Positions 37,048 through 47,486 of a stretch of DNA of 64,000 nucleotides are shown piece after piece. Under the pieces are notes generated by a model. The model made no database searches. It worked only from the letters and a program-made list of their open reading frames with translations, and was not told the origin of the DNA. The stretch lies in contig BBDW01000008.1 of NCBI GenBank assembly GCA_001312505.1, positions 42,173 to 106,172 of the forward strand. Direction: 5' to 3'. This DNA comes from Mediterraneibacter faecis JCM 15917 (lineage in GTDB: Bacteria > Bacillota > Clostridia > Lachnospirales > Lachnospiraceae). Positions within the stretch are counted from its first letter, which is position 1, and every line of letters begins with the position of its first letter. A program made the translations under genes and the position numbers.

Positions 37048-39165
37048 ATGAGCACAGAATTATTCAATGTAGCTGACATCTTTGGAGAAAATGTATTTAA
37101 TGATACAGTTATGCAGGAGCGTCTGCCAAAGAAAGTTTACAAGAATCTGAGAAAGACAATTGAAGAAGGAAAAGATCTGGATCTCGAGACAGCAGATGTT
37201 ATTGCTCACGAGATGAAAGAATGGGCGATTGAAAAAGGAGCGACTCACTATACACACTGGTTCCTGCCACTTACAGGAGTTACAGCAGAGAAGCATGATT
37301 CCTTTATCTCAGCTCCACTTCCGAGCGGAAAGGTTCTGATGACTTTCTCAGGAAAGGAATTGATCAAGGGTGAGCCAGATGCATCTTCATTCCCGTCAGG
37401 AGGACTGAGAGCAACATTCGAGGCAAGAGGATATACAGCATGGGATTGTACATCACCGGCATTCGTAAGACAGGACGCAGGCGGAGCTACACTTTGCATC
37501 CCGACAGCATTCTGCTCCTACACAGGAGAGGCACTGGATCAGAAGACACCACTGCTTCGTTCTATGGAAGCGATCAATAAAGAAGCATTAAGACTTCTTC
37601 GTTTATTTGGAAATACAACATCTAAGAAGGTTACTCCATCTGTTGGAGCAGAGCAGGAGTACTTCCTTGTAGATGCAGAGAAGTTTGAAGAAAGAAAAGA
37701 CCTGATCTACACAGGACGTACACTTTTTGGGGGGGCAATGCCTCCGAAAGGACAGGAGCTTGACGATCATTACTTCGGAACAATCCGTCAGAGAATTGCA
37801 TCTTTCATGAGAGATGTAAATATCCAGCTTTGGAAGGTGGGTGTTCCGTCAAAGACACAGCATAACGAGGTTGCACCGGCACAGCATGAGCTGGCTCCGA
37901 TTTATACAGAAGCTAATATCGCTGTAGATCAGAATCAGCTGACAATGCAGACATTGAAGAGAGTAGCTTGTCAGCATGGGCTGAAATGTCTGCTTCACGA
38001 GAAACCGTTCGCAGGAGTTAACGGATCCGGTAAGCACAACAACTGGTCTATTACTACAGATGATGGAATCAATCTTCTCGAACCAGGTAAGACACCTCAT
38101 GAGAATACACAGTTCCTTCTTGTACTTGCCTGCATTATGAAAGCGGTTAATGTACATGCAGATCTGCTTAGAGAATCCGCAGCAGATCCGGGAAATGACC
38201 ACAGACTTGGAGCAAACGAGGCACCTCCGGCAATTATCTCTATCTTCCTTGGAGAACAGCTTGAGGATGTTGTTGAGCAGCTGATCAGCACAGGAGAAGC
38301 TACACATAGTCTGAAGGGCGGAAAGCTGGAGACAGGTGTAAGTACACTTCCAGATCTGTTCAAAGATGCAACAGACAGAAACAGAACATCACCGTTCGCA
38401 TTTACAGGAAATAAGTTCGAGTTCCGTATGGTTGGATCAAGAGATTCTATTGCAAACCCGAATATCGTACTGAACACAATTGTTGCGGAAGCATTTGCAG
38501 ATGCATGTGATATTCTTGAGAAAGCAGATGACTTTGATCTTGCAGTACATGATCTGATTAAAGAATACCTGACAGAGAACCAGAGAATCATCTTCAACGG
38601 AAACGGATACTCTGATGAGTGGGTTGCAGAGGCTGAGAGAAGAGGACTTCCGAACATTAAGTCTATGGTTGAAGCAATTCCGGCGATCACAACAGAGAAG
38701 GCTGTAGAATTGTTTGAGAGATTTAATGTATTCACAAAAGCAGAGCTTGAGTCTCGTGCAGAGATTCAGTATGAGGCATATGCTAAGGCAATCAATATTG
38801 AAGCTCGTACTATGATCGATATGGCAAGCAAACAGTTCCTGCCGGCATTTATCAAGTATACAAAGACACTGGCAGATACAATTAATGCTGTGAAGGCAGC
38901 AGGTGTTGATGCGACAGTTCAGACAGAGGCACTTAAGGAAGTAAGTGCTCTGATGGCTGAGACAAAGGCAGCGCTTGATAGGCTTGTAAAAGTGACAGGT
39001 GAGGCAGCAGCAAAAGAAGAAGGCGAAGTACAGGCTACATACTATCATACAGAGGTTGTTCCGGCTATGGATGCACTCCGTGCACCGGTTGACAAACTTG
39101 AGATGATCGTGGATAAAGAAGCTTGGCCAATGCCATCTTACGGAGACCTGATCTTCGAGGTATAA
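37048..39165 (+). CDS. glnN: Glutamine synthetase type III
   Basis: 705 residues, the length of the GSIII (GlnN) class found in Bacteroides, clostridia and cyanobacteria. It ligates ammonia to glutamate with ATP. Class motifs are THWFLPLTG near residue 70, [11 protein letters not shown] with metal-binding Glu near residue 200, [31 protein letters not shown] and [12 protein letters not shown]. The C-terminal extension after about residue 560 is helical. The G7 run at 37729-37735 makes [10 protein letters not shown], one Gly more than the class consensus. It is monocistronic and followed by a terminator. Confidence 0.96.
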   Translation: MSTELFNVADIFGENVFNDTVMQERLPKKVYKNLRKTIEEGKDLDLETADVIAHEMKEWAIEKGATHYTHWFLPLTGVTAEKHDSFISAPLPSGKVLMTFSGKELIKGEPDASSFPSGGLRATFEARGYTAWDCTSPAFVRQDAGGATLCIPTAFCSYTGEALDQKTPLLRSMEAINKEALRLLRLFGNTTSKKVTPSVGAEQEYFLVDAEKFEERKDLIYTGRTLFGGAMPPKGQELDDHYFGTIRQRIASFMRDVNIQLWKVGVPSKTQHNEVAPAQHELAPIYTEANIAVDQNQLTMQTLKRVACQHGLKCLLHEKPFAGVNGSGKHNNWSITTDDGINLLEPGKTPHENTQFLLVLACIMKAVNVHADLLRESAADPGNDHRLGANEAPPAIISIFLGEQLEDVVEQLISTGEATHSLKGGKLETGVSTLPDLFKDATDRNRTSPFAFTGNKFEFRMVGSRDSIANPNIVLNTIVAEAFADACDILEKADDFDLAVHDLIKEYLTENQRIIFNGNGYSDEWVAEAERRGLPNIKSMVEAIPAITTEKAVELFERFNVFTKAELESRAEIQYEAYAKAINIEARTMIDMASKQFLPAFIKYTKTLADTINAVKAAGVDATVQTEALKEVSALMAETKAALDRLVKVTGEAAAKEEGEVQATYYHTEVVPAMDALRAPVDKLEMIVDKEAWPMPSYGDLIFEV

Positions 39166-39202
39166 AATTGTATTACAGAAAAGTAATTTGAAGTAAATGA
39201 TT

Positions 39203-39247
39203 GGAAGTCATTATTCGGATAAAGAGTCTGGATAATGGCTTCTTTTT
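39203..39247 (+). terminator. Terminator after glnN
   Basis: GAAGTCATTATT pairs with GATAATGGCTTC (with G-T pairs), followed by T5. It directly precedes the long palindromic repeat. Confidence 0.8.
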
Positions 39248-39250
39248 GCT

Positions 39251-39391
39251 GTTACTGTTCACACGATGTGCGACCAGCAACGCATCTCGCCATTTTAAAT
39301 CGCCTTTGGCGATGGGGCGAGATGCATTCAAGTCAAAACACGCATCCTCCGTGTCAATCAGCGGAGTGATTGACAGGGAGTGAACAGTAAC
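39251..39391 (-). repeat. Complete long copy of the dispersed palindromic repeat (MITE-like)
   Basis: 141 bp with perfect 12-bp inverted ends, GTTACTGTTCAC and GTGAACAGTAAC. Relative to the 82-bp copy at 25780 it is inverted and carries about 60 bp more in its centre, itself a nested hairpin with ATCGCC/GGCGAT at the tip and GCATCTCGCC/GGCGAGATGC on the arms. The 12077 fragment matches this longer form. It encodes no protein. Beyond it, 39392-39523 holds a TATAAT-like element near 39453 and a GTGCAG/CTGCAC hairpin. Confidence 0.93.
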
Positions 39392-39523
39392 CTTTTGCTG
39401 TACAGATCATGCAAGCGGCATGACTCTTGCATGCAAGAGAGCAAAAATGTTGTATAATGAGAAATGGTTCGTGCAGTTTGAGCGTATTCTGCACGAATGA
39501 GAAAAAGAAAGAGTGGAATAAAA

Positions 39524-41239
39524 ATGCAGTCAGAAGCAGAACTTAGAAGTTTATTATCAAGAATAGATCACCGGGGGGGATATCCGGCTTATAAAGATAC
39601 AAAAGGACAGTACCGATTTCCGGGATATGTTTTATCGATCGATCACGTACAGGGAGATCCGTTTGCGTCACCGTCAAAGGTAAGTGTACTGGTGAGTGGG
39701 AAGACAGCAGGATTCCCACAGGAATTATATTGTGGAAAATGTCAGAGAATTGCACTTCAGGACGAATTGCTGCGCCAGTTTGGAAGAAGGGCAGAACGGT
39801 TTGCATTCAAGGCAAAAGGTTCAGGTAAGAGTGGTCTGATCTCTGTCAGCAGATGCGGACAGGAAGTTCTGGAGAGAACAGCGTGTCAGATTCAGCCGGA
39901 GAACGGGAATATCCTTCTTAGAATGGAAATCGGATTTCCGGCAAATGGACGAACAATCAATGCGAGAGAGTTAGAGAAGATTTTATTTGATTTTGTTCCG
40001 GAGTGCGTAAAGGCATCCCTGTTTTACAAGAATCTGGATGCAAAGAGATTGAGAAGAATCGTAGATCTTGCAGAAGACCAGGAGTATATCCGTAAAGAAC
40101 TTCCGAAACTTGGTCTTTGTGCCTTCGTGGCAAACGGAAGTGTACTGCCAAGGGAATCCGGAATCTCATCCCGGCCGATGCGTGACGGAATCGCCTTCCA
40201 GTCTCCGAAGGAACAGGAAGTGACACTGGAACTTCCGCATAAAGGAAAGATTACCGGTATGGGAATCCGTAAGGGGGGGATTACCTTGATCGTCGGCGGA
40301 GGTTATCACGGAAAATCAACACTTTTGAAAGCATTGGAACTTGGAGTGTACAATCACATCGCAGGGGGGGATGGAAGAGAGTATGTGATCACAGATGCGA
40401 CAGCAGTGAAATTGCGTGCGGAGGATGGAAGAAGTATCCAGAAGACAGATATTTCCATGTTCATCAACGATCTTCCGAACAGAAAAGATACGACATCATT
40501 CTGTACAGAAGATGCAAGTGGAAGTACTTCACAGGCGGCAAATGTGATCGAAGGAATTGAGGCGGGAACATCTCTGTTCCTGATTGATGAAGATACGAGT
40601 GCAACGAACTTTATGATCCGTGATGAGCTGATGCAGCGCGTGATCCACAGAGAGATGGAACCGATCACACCATTTATTGAAAGAATCAGGGAATTGTATG
40701 AAAACTATGGAATCTCGACAGTGATCGTTGCAGGAAGTTCGGGAGCTTATTTCCATATTGCAGACAGTATTATCCAGATGGATCGTTATGTTCCGAAAGA
40801 CATTACAGTACTGGCGAAAAAAGAAGCAGAGAATTTCCCACAGATCAGCGTGCCGGAGCAGCCGGCAGAGAAACCGACTTATGACAGAGTGCCGCGACCG
40901 GATAAAGCATTTCGCGGAAATGACAGGATCAAGATGAAGACGATGGGGAAAGAATCTGTGATGATCAACCGGGATACGATCGATCTGAGATACTTAGAGC
41001 AGATTGCGGATAACGAACAGGTGGCAGCACTTGGATACTGTGTACGATATGCACAGAAACATTTGATTGACGGAAAGAAGAATCTGATTCAGATTGTAGA
41101 TGAGTTGGAAGAAGTGATGCAGAATAAATCGCTGGCGGAATTATGCGAGAGTACATCCAGTGTATCCTGTATGGCAGTGCCGAGAAGACAGGAAATATTT
41201 GCATGTTTTGACAGATATAGAGCACTTAGGTTAGTATGA
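39524..41239 (+). CDS. ABC-class ATPase (COG3044 type)
   Basis: About 571 residues. A soluble P-loop ATPase of the predicted ABC-class family, with no membrane segments. Walker A is GGGYHGKST near residue 266, and Walker B ends in SLFLIDEDTSATNFM near residue 355. An N-terminal segment reads YPAYKDTKGQYRFPGY, and a long C-terminal part is typical of the family. Function is unknown. G7 runs near 39575, 40275 and 40363 give HRGGYP, RKGGITL and IAGGDGRE, each with a probable extra Gly. I prefer the ATG at 39524 to one at 39497, which lies beside a hairpin. The YbaK-like gene follows by 16 bp. Confidence 0.82.
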   Translation: MQSEAELRSLLSRIDHRGGYPAYKDTKGQYRFPGYVLSIDHVQGDPFASPSKVSVLVSGKTAGFPQELYCGKCQRIALQDELLRQFGRRAERFAFKAKGSGKSGLISVSRCGQEVLERTACQIQPENGNILLRMEIGFPANGRTINARELEKILFDFVPECVKASLFYKNLDAKRLRRIVDLAEDQEYIRKELPKLGLCAFVANGSVLPRESGISSRPMRDGIAFQSPKEQEVTLELPHKGKITGMGIRKGGITLIVGGGYHGKSTLLKALELGVYNHIAGGDGREYVITDATAVKLRAEDGRSIQKTDISMFINDLPNRKDTTSFCTEDASGSTSQAANVIEGIEAGTSLFLIDEDTSATNFMIRDELMQRVIHREMEPITPFIERIRELYENYGISTVIVAGSSGAYFHIADSIIQMDRYVPKDITVLAKKEAENFPQISVPEQPAEKPTYDRVPRPDKAFRGNDRIKMKTMGKESVMINRDTIDLRYLEQIADNEQVAALGYCVRYAQKHLIDGKKNLIQIVDELEEVMQNKSLAELCESTSSVSCMAVPRRQEIFACFDRYRALRLV

Positions 41240-41255
41240 CATAGGAGTTGATAAT

Positions 41256-41816
41256 ATGAAATTAGAGAATGGAAGACCAGAAAACACAGAAGGAAGATTA
41301 GAAAAGGAAATCAGGGTATATGATTTCCTCGACAAGCTTGGTGTGGAATACCAGAGAGTAGACCATGAGGCGGCAATGACGATGGAAGCCTGTGAAGAGA
41401 TCGATAGAACACTTGGAGATGGAACCGCAATCTGCAAGAACTTGTTCCTTTGCAATCGACAGGAAACAGACTTTTATCTGCTTCTGATGCCGGGTGACAA
41501 GCCATTCAAGACAAAGAATCTGTCGGCACAGATAGGCTCTGCCAGACTTTCCTTTGCAAAACCGGAGTATATGGAGAAGTATCTGGATATTACACCGGGA
41601 TCCGTCAGCGTTATGGGACTTATGAATGATACAGAGGGGAAAGTACAGCTTCTGATCGATGAGGATATAATGAAAGATCCGTATTTTGGCTGTCATCCGT
41701 GCATCAACACATCCAGTCTGAAGATTCGTACATCTGATTTGATCGCAAAGATCATTCCGGCACTTAAGCATGCGCCGAAGATGGTGAAACTTCCGGGAGC
41801 GGAGGAACAACAGTAG
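41256..41816 (+). CDS. Prolyl-tRNA editing protein (YbaK/ProX-type deacylase)
   Basis: 186 residues. A free-standing editing domain that hydrolyses mischarged aminoacyl-tRNA, probably Ala-tRNA-Pro as in ProX/PrdX. Markers are VDHEAAMTMEA near residue 36, CKNLFLCNR with the key Lys near residue 62, and the C-terminal GCHPCINTSSLKI. It may be translationally linked to the ABC-class ATPase upstream. The exact tRNA specificity is inferred. Confidence 0.88.
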   Translation: MKLENGRPENTEGRLEKEIRVYDFLDKLGVEYQRVDHEAAMTMEACEEIDRTLGDGTAICKNLFLCNRQETDFYLLLMPGDKPFKTKNLSAQIGSARLSFAKPEYMEKYLDITPGSVSVMGLMNDTEGKVQLLIDEDIMKDPYFGCHPCINTSSLKIRTSDLIAKIIPALKHAPKMVKLPGAEEQQ

Positions 41817-41860
41817 TAATGAAAATATGATTAATCGACACTAAGTCCATTTCTTGTTGG

Positions 41861-41889
41861 TTGTATATTTTTCGTGCATTTGCTATAAT
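41861..41889 (+). promoter_or_regulatory. Promoter upstream of the 41962 gene and sbcDC
   Basis: TTGTAT, a 17-bp spacer and TATAAT, about 70 bp before the GTG start. Confidence 0.75.
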
Positions 41890-41961
41890 TTATATGTTGA
41901 TATGCGAATAGTAGGTATCATTTTCAGGATTGATGCAGAGAAGATAAAAAGGAGGACTAGC

Positions 41962-42536
41962 GTGTCTGAGGAAAATAAAGTGATAGATGAAGTGAATACA
42001 TCAGGAGTAGTCGAGCAGCCGGTGGATGCGGAGGAGATTCCGCCAGTGGAGACAGAGGCGATACCACCGGTGAATACGGAACCAACACATCCTGTACAGC
42101 CACCGGTAGAACCGGCGCAGAAGCTGGAAGATTATTACAAAGAGACTGCGGAGGATCGTGTAGCCGAGGAAGAGTATGAGCAGGCGGTTAAAGATCCGCA
42201 GAACCGGAAGGAAAAGATCGATCAGATCAAGAGTATTTTCCACCGCAGTGGGGGGAGAAGAAGTTTTCCAGAGAAGAAGTGATTCTTTCTAAGATTCGGC
42301 CGGAAGATATGCTGGAATATCTGACGTTGGAACAGCGCAGACTGGAATGCTTACAGAAAGCAAGACAGAGCCGGAATGAGAAGCTTCTCAAGGTGCTTCA
42401 GCTTGCGGCGATACTTGCAGCAATTGTAGCAGTTGTCGCTTTACTGAAGGATAATCCGGTCGTTCTTGTGAACATTCTGTATATGCTTGGTATTGTAGCA
42501 GCAATCTGGATCTGGAAGAATCCGGGAAAGAAGTAA
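41962..42536 (+). CDS. Hypothetical membrane protein with Pro/Glu-rich N-terminus, apparent frameshift
   Basis: About 190 residues when the run at 42250-42255 (six G) is read as four, joining FHRSGEKKFSREEVIL to the next frame. The N-terminal 60 residues are low-complexity Pro/Glu/Val, then comes a charged helical stretch, and two hydrophobic segments near the C-terminus form a hairpin (AAILAAIVAVVALL and LVNILYMLGIVAAIWIW). A GTG start at 41962 has a perfect AAGGAGG. sbcD follows 23 bp on. I do not recognise the family; the cytoplasmic tail may be disordered. Confidence 0.7.
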
Positions 42537-42559
42537 ATTTACTGTAATGAGGTGACGAT

Positions 42560-43721
42560 ATGAAATTTTTTCATTTATCAGACCTGCATATAGGAAAGCA
42601 ATTACATCATTATAACCTCCGGGAGGATCAGGAACATATCCTTGCGGAGGTTCTTTCATATGCAGCGTCCATACATCCGGATGCAATTGTTATTGCTGGA
42701 GATATCTATGATAAATCCGTGCCATCAGGAGAAGCGGTAAGTCTGTTTGATGAATTCTTGACAGCTCTGGCTAAGATTGAACCGGCGATTCCGGTTCTTA
42801 TCATATCGGGAAATCATGATTCTGCACAGCGGCTTGATTATGCCAGTCGTTTGCTTGGAAGCCATCAGATTTATATTGCGGGTCAGGTTCCGGAGGAAGA
42901 AGAGGATGGTCTGAAAAAGATTACTTTGACAGATGCGTTTGGTGAAGTGGATTTCTGGCTGCTTCCATTTTTGAAGCCTGGATATGTGCGCAAGATCTTT
43001 GGCGGAGAGGTGCCGGAGAGTTATACGGCAGCTGTACAAGGAATTCTGGAACGGGAGAAGATTGATTTTTCCAGAAGAAATGTACTGGTTTCCCATCAGT
43101 TTTATACAGGGAAGGGGGAGACTCCAACAACGTGTGAATCAGAAGTATTATCTGTCGGAGGCATTGATAATGTAGATATTTCCGTAGTACAGGAGTTTGA
43201 CTATGTGGCACTCGGACATTTACACGGAGCACAGAGAGTCGGTCAGGAGAAGATCCGCTACTGCGGAACATTGTTGAAATATTCTGTCAGTGAGGCAAAC
43301 CAGAAGAAGACACTTCATGTAGTTGAACTGAAAGAAAAAGGTAGTGAGCCGGAGATTCAGAAGCTGCCGCTGCATCCACTTCGTGATGTGAGAAAACTTA
43401 GGGGGAACGCTGGAAGAGATCCTTGAAGCGGAGGACGGAACCGGGAGTGAAGATTATGTCAGTGTAACGCTGACAGATGAGGTTGATCCGTACAAACCGA
43501 AGGAACAGTTGGAAAGAAAGTTCCATCATATCCTCGAAGTACGGATGGATAATGAAAGGACGAGACAGAAGCTGGAATTTTCTGAAGAACAGATATGGAT
43601 CGGTACTCCGTTTGAAACATTTTGTGATTTCTACAAAGAGATGCAGGGGCAGGAAATGTCTGAGCAGGAACAAAAGATCTTAAGAGAGATTCTAAGTGAA
43701 ATGAAAGGGGAAGACGTATGA
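42560..43721 (+). CDS. sbcD: Exonuclease SbcCD subunit D, apparent frameshift
   Basis: About 386 residues. Mre11-type nuclease subunit that cuts hairpin and protein-blocked DNA ends. Phosphoesterase motifs are LSDLHIGK near residue 6, AGDIYD near 47, SGNHDS near 75, VSHQFYTG near 179 and ALGHLHGAQ near 220. The frame breaks at the five-G run near 43400; four G give VRKLRGTLEEILEAEDG and carry on to the stop overlapping sbcC. The overlap ATGA indicates translational coupling. Confidence 0.93.
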
Positions 43722-46363
43722 GACCGGTGAGATTGACGATGTCCGCATTCGGATCTTATGCGGGCGTCCAGGAGATAGATTTTACAAAGATTCACAGTGG
43801 ATTATTTTTGATTACCGGAGATACGGGTGCAGGAAAAACAACCATCTTTGATGCAATCATGTATGCGCTGTATGACCGGACGAGTGGCGGACGCAGAGAT
43901 GGAAATATGATGCGCAGCCAGTATGCATCAGAAGACACAGACACTTATGTTGAATATGTGTTTTCTTATCGGGGGGGACAGGAATATACCGTGCGCCGTA
44001 ATCCGGAATATCTCCGGGTAGGGAAGAGAAGAAAAGCAGATGGAAGCCTCCGGTATGTGAAAGAGACAGCGAAGGTGAGTCTCCTTCTTCCGGATGGAAG
44101 GGAATATCAGGGGGGGAAGAAGCGAGAGACAGACCAGAAGATTCAGGAAATCATTGGTCTTGATGCGGGGGGGCAGTTTACGCAGATTTCCATGATCGCA
44201 CAGGGAGATTTCTTAAAGCTTCTTCATGCAGAATCGAAAGAACGTAAAAAGATCTTCTCGCAGATTTTCCAGACACAGATCTACTGGCGGATTCAGGAAG
44301 CGCTGAAAGAAAAAGGAAAAGATCTGTATATTGCGCTGAAGGAAAGTGAATCAGACATCCGGCGTGAGATGGAGCGTGTGGAACCGGAGAATGCAGAACA
44401 GCAGGAACTGGCAGATCAGTGGAAAGAACTCTGTGAGTTATCCATGCCGGAAGGGGAAAAGGTTCTGGAGGCTGTGAAAAACTTTCTCGAATATGAAGAA
44501 AGTTGTGGAAAAGTCTTAAAGAAAGAATCAGAGGAACTTAAGAAACAGTCAGAAACACTTCGAATGCTGATTCAGAAGAAAGAAGAGAAGAATAAGATAT
44601 TTGATCGTTTGGAAATGGAAGAGAAGAGTCTGCTTCTTCTGAATGCAAAACAGGACGAGATGGAAACTTGTCGGGTTCAGGCAGGGCTTGGACACCGGGC
44701 AGAGCAGGCGAGACATCTGGAAGTGCAGGCTCTTCGAACAGCGAAATCCGTGCGGCAGATACAGGGCGAGATCGAGCAGATTACTGTATGGCAGAAGGAA
44801 CAGGAAAAGGAACTTTCTGAGGTTAAAGAAAAAGCGGAAGAATTGGAAGAAGTTTTTGCAAAGGTAGAACCGGAAATGCTGAAAAGAATTTCACAGTTAT
44901 TGGATCTTCTTCCACATTACGCAAATGTGCGTAAGTATTCGAAAGAATATGAAAATCAGACAGGGGGGGCAATGCAGCGTTGTATACAGAATTGTCAGGA
45001 AGCATCAGCTCAGTATGAGGAAGCATATGCGAAATTCTTTCAGGAGCAGGCGGGAATCCTGGCAAAGGAATTACAGGAAGGCACGCCGTGTCCGGTCTGC
45101 GGATCAGTAGAACATCCGCATCCGGCAAAGATTTCCGGAGAAGCACCGGATAAAGAGACGGTAGAGAAACTGAAGCAAAGACGTGATCTGCTGGAACAAA
45201 AAAGAATACAGCAGCAGGAAAAGTTTCAGATATGTAAAGCACAGCTTGAATCAGAACAACGTATTCTCGGAGATAATCCTGTGAAAGAAGAGCAGGTGAA
45301 AGAAGAGCTTCAGAAGATGCAGGTTGAACTGGATCGGAAGAAGAATGAAACAAAGCAGGCACAGGAACAGTGCCGTAAGATGACGGAGGAAAGCAGACGT
45401 CAGGCAGGAAAACTGGAGGGACTTCGAGGCCAGAAGGCAGAACTTGAGAAGCGTTTTGTAAAAGAGCAGGAAGAGTTCCGAGAGGAGATCAGCCGACAGG
45501 AATTTACTTCACAGGAAGAATTCCGTGAGGCGAAACAGTGGATCGAAGGGTGGCGGGAGAAAGACAAAGAAGTGAAAGAACATGACCGCCAGCTGTTAGA
45601 GAAAAAGGCAAAGATCGAGACGCTGAAGGAACAGACTGCAGGCGAAAAGCGGGAAGATCCGCAGCAGGAGATAGAAAAGCGAAATGAAGTAGAACATCTG
45701 TTGAAAGAAAAACAGGATCATCAGATGCAGCTTCACAGCAGATGGACAGGTAACCAGAATGCGTACAAGAACCTGAAACAATATTTTTCTTCGCAGGAAG
45801 CTCTGCGAAAAGAATATGAGGTACTTTCCAACCTGAGCAAGACTGCAAATGGCAATTTGAGCGGCAGTGTGAAACTTGATTTTGAGACGTATGTACAGCG
45901 GACTTATTTCCGGCAGATCATTCAGGCGGCAAACCGCAGGTTGGCGCGGATGACATCAAATGAATTTATTTTACAGTGCAGGGAGATTCAGGATCTGAGC
46001 AGTCAGGGACAGGCCGGACTTGATCTGGATGTCTATGATCTGGTGACAGATTCTGTCAGAGATGTGAAGTCTCTTTCAGGAGGAGAATCCTTCATGGCAG
46101 CCTTATCAATGGCATTGGGACTTGCAGATATTATCCAGAATACGGCGGGAGCTGTAAGTCTGGAGACGATGTTTGTAGATGAAGGATTCGGATCTCTGGA
46201 TGATGCATCAAGAGACCGTGCAATTCAGATTCTCAAAGAACTTGCAGGAGAGAAAGGACTGGTTGGAATCATTTCCCATGTAAATGAATTGAAAGAGCAG
46301 ATTGACTGGAAATTAAATATTACAAAGATGGAGCATGGAAGTCAGGCAAAATGGGAAATCTAA
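43718..46363 (+). CDS. sbcC: Exonuclease SbcCD subunit C (SMC-like ATPase)
   Basis: 881 residues of Rad50-type ATPase. Walker A is GDTGAGKTTIFDAI near residue 32. Two long coiled coils flank the zinc hook CPVC (in GTPCPVCGSVEHPHP near residue 460). The signature LSGGESFMAALSMALGLAD lies near residue 787, and Walker B follows at MFVDEGFGSLDD. G7 runs at 43971, 44110 and 44167 give YRGGQEYT, YQGGKKRE and DAGGQFTQ, each apparently one Gly too many. It works with SbcD in DNA end processing. Confidence 0.96.
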   Translation: MRPVRLTMSAFGSYAGVQEIDFTKIHSGLFLITGDTGAGKTTIFDAIMYALYDRTSGGRRDGNMMRSQYASEDTDTYVEYVFSYRGGQEYTVRRNPEYLRVGKRRKADGSLRYVKETAKVSLLLPDGREYQGGKKRETDQKIQEIIGLDAGGQFTQISMIAQGDFLKLLHAESKERKKIFSQIFQTQIYWRIQEALKEKGKDLYIALKESESDIRREMERVEPENAEQQELADQWKELCELSMPEGEKVLEAVKNFLEYEESCGKVLKKESEELKKQSETLRMLIQKKEEKNKIFDRLEMEEKSLLLLNAKQDEMETCRVQAGLGHRAEQARHLEVQALRTAKSVRQIQGEIEQITVWQKEQEKELSEVKEKAEELEEVFAKVEPEMLKRISQLLDLLPHYANVRKYSKEYENQTGGAMQRCIQNCQEASAQYEEAYAKFFQEQAGILAKELQEGTPCPVCGSVEHPHPAKISGEAPDKETVEKLKQRRDLLEQKRIQQQEKFQICKAQLESEQRILGDNPVKEEQVKEELQKMQVELDRKKNETKQAQEQCRKMTEESRRQAGKLEGLRGQKAELEKRFVKEQEEFREEISRQEFTSQEEFREAKQWIEGWREKDKEVKEHDRQLLEKKAKIETLKEQTAGEKREDPQQEIEKRNEVEHLLKEKQDHQMQLHSRWTGNQNAYKNLKQYFSSQEALRKEYEVLSNLSKTANGNLSGSVKLDFETYVQRTYFRQIIQAANRRLARMTSNEFILQCREIQDLSSQGQAGLDLDVYDLVTDSVRDVKSLSGGESFMAALSMALGLADIIQNTAGAVSLETMFVDEGFGSLDDASRDRAIQILKELAGEKGLVGIISHVNELKEQIDWKLNITKMEHGSQAKWEI

Positions 46364-46423
46364 AGCATAAGGCAATAATAGGGACAGCTACGAAGAAGGA
46401 CAGAATACAGGCAGGTGCGGAAA

Positions 46424-47299
46424 ATGAAACAAAATGGAATGAGAGAAAGAAAAGGAAGGATTTCAAGATACGGAAGAAGGATGTTGGCAGTTCTGCTCAG
46501 CGCAGGGATGCTGCTGACAGGGACTCTTCCGGTATCCGGAACAGAAAATACGGAGGAAACAGCACGCCCACATCAGCTTTATTGCACAGTACTTGGAGAC
46601 AGTATTGCGAAAGGTTACACTTGCGATAAATCCTGGATGGAGAATTATGGAAGTCTGGCAGCAAAGGAAATAGCATATAGCGAAGGGTGCAGATATATTT
46701 ATCACAATTATGCAAGAACAGGTCTTGATACAGCAGGATTGAACGAAAAGTATTTGTCAAAGCAGGATGTGCAGACGAATCTTGCAAAAGCAGATGTTAT
46801 TTTTATAACAATTGGTTCGAATGACCTGCTCAACGAATGTAAGCGTGTGGTTCAGGAAATCCTGAAGACAGATACAAAATTTAAAAGTGCGGATGAGGCA
46901 CTTGCATCTTTGAAAGAGTCTGTAAAGAAGAATCCGCTGCTTGTGCTGAGTGCGATCAACGCGTTGAACAACTGGGATTATAATTCCTTTGAAAAAGAAT
47001 GGATCCAGATGATGAAGACAGTAAATTCATTGAAAAAGGACGATGCAAAAGTGATCGTGACTACAATTTATAATCCGGCAGGAAATATGAAGCTTCCGTC
47101 TACACTGAATAAAATTGTAGAAGACATTATTGAAAATATGAACGCGATCATTGAAAAACGTGCGGGAAAATACGATTATGAAGTTGCGGATGTGTATCAG
47201 TCATCTGTAATATCTCATCTGCAGAAAGACGGAGTACATCCGGATTCTCAGGGGCAGCAGATCATTGCAGATCTGGTTTGTAAGGAATACGAAAAGTAA
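46424..47299 (+). CDS. Secreted SGNH/GDSL hydrolase
   Basis: About 291 residues. A basic start and hydrophobic segment (MLAVLLSAGMLLTGTLPV) predict export. The SGNH blocks are present: GDSIAKGYT with the nucleophile Ser near residue 62, GSNDLL with Asn, and the C-terminal DGVHPDSQG with the catalytic Asp and His. It probably deacylates lipid or cell-surface carbohydrate. A GTG at 46415 is an alternative start; no strong ribosome binding site settles it. It follows sbcC by about 60 bp. Confidence 0.82.
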   Translation: MKQNGMRERKGRISRYGRRMLAVLLSAGMLLTGTLPVSGTENTEETARPHQLYCTVLGDSIAKGYTCDKSWMENYGSLAAKEIAYSEGCRYIYHNYARTGLDTAGLNEKYLSKQDVQTNLAKADVIFITIGSNDLLNECKRVVQEILKTDTKFKSADEALASLKESVKKNPLLVLSAINALNNWDYNSFEKEWIQMMKTVNSLKKDDAKVIVTTIYNPAGNMKLPSTLNKIVEDIIENMNAIIEKRAGKYDYEVADVYQSSVISHLQKDGVHPDSQGQQIIADLVCKEYEK

Positions 47300-47300
47300 A

Positions 47301-47357
47301 AAAGAAGCATTCTTTGTGTTGGTTCTTATATGGAACAATGCAGAGAATGCTTTTTCG
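47301..47357 (+). terminator. Terminator after the SGNH hydrolase
   Basis: GAAGCATTCT pairs with AGAATGCTTT/C, with inner GGTTC/GGAAC pairing, and ends in T5. Confidence 0.82.
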
Positions 47358-47486
47358 TTTTACAAGAAATAGAACTGTCACATTTATAACACAAAACATT
47401 CACAGAATCCTGATACTTTTGAAAGGTCAAAAATCCCGGTTTGTCTGCATAGATATAGACTGGAAGAAATATAGGGAGGTAAGACT

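Noticed and set aside
38097..39048. Two long antisense frames (about 200 residues each) opposite glnN
   Set aside because: They lie wholly inside a well-conserved gene, have no ribosome binding site and give Cys/Ser-rich compositions typical of antisense shadows.
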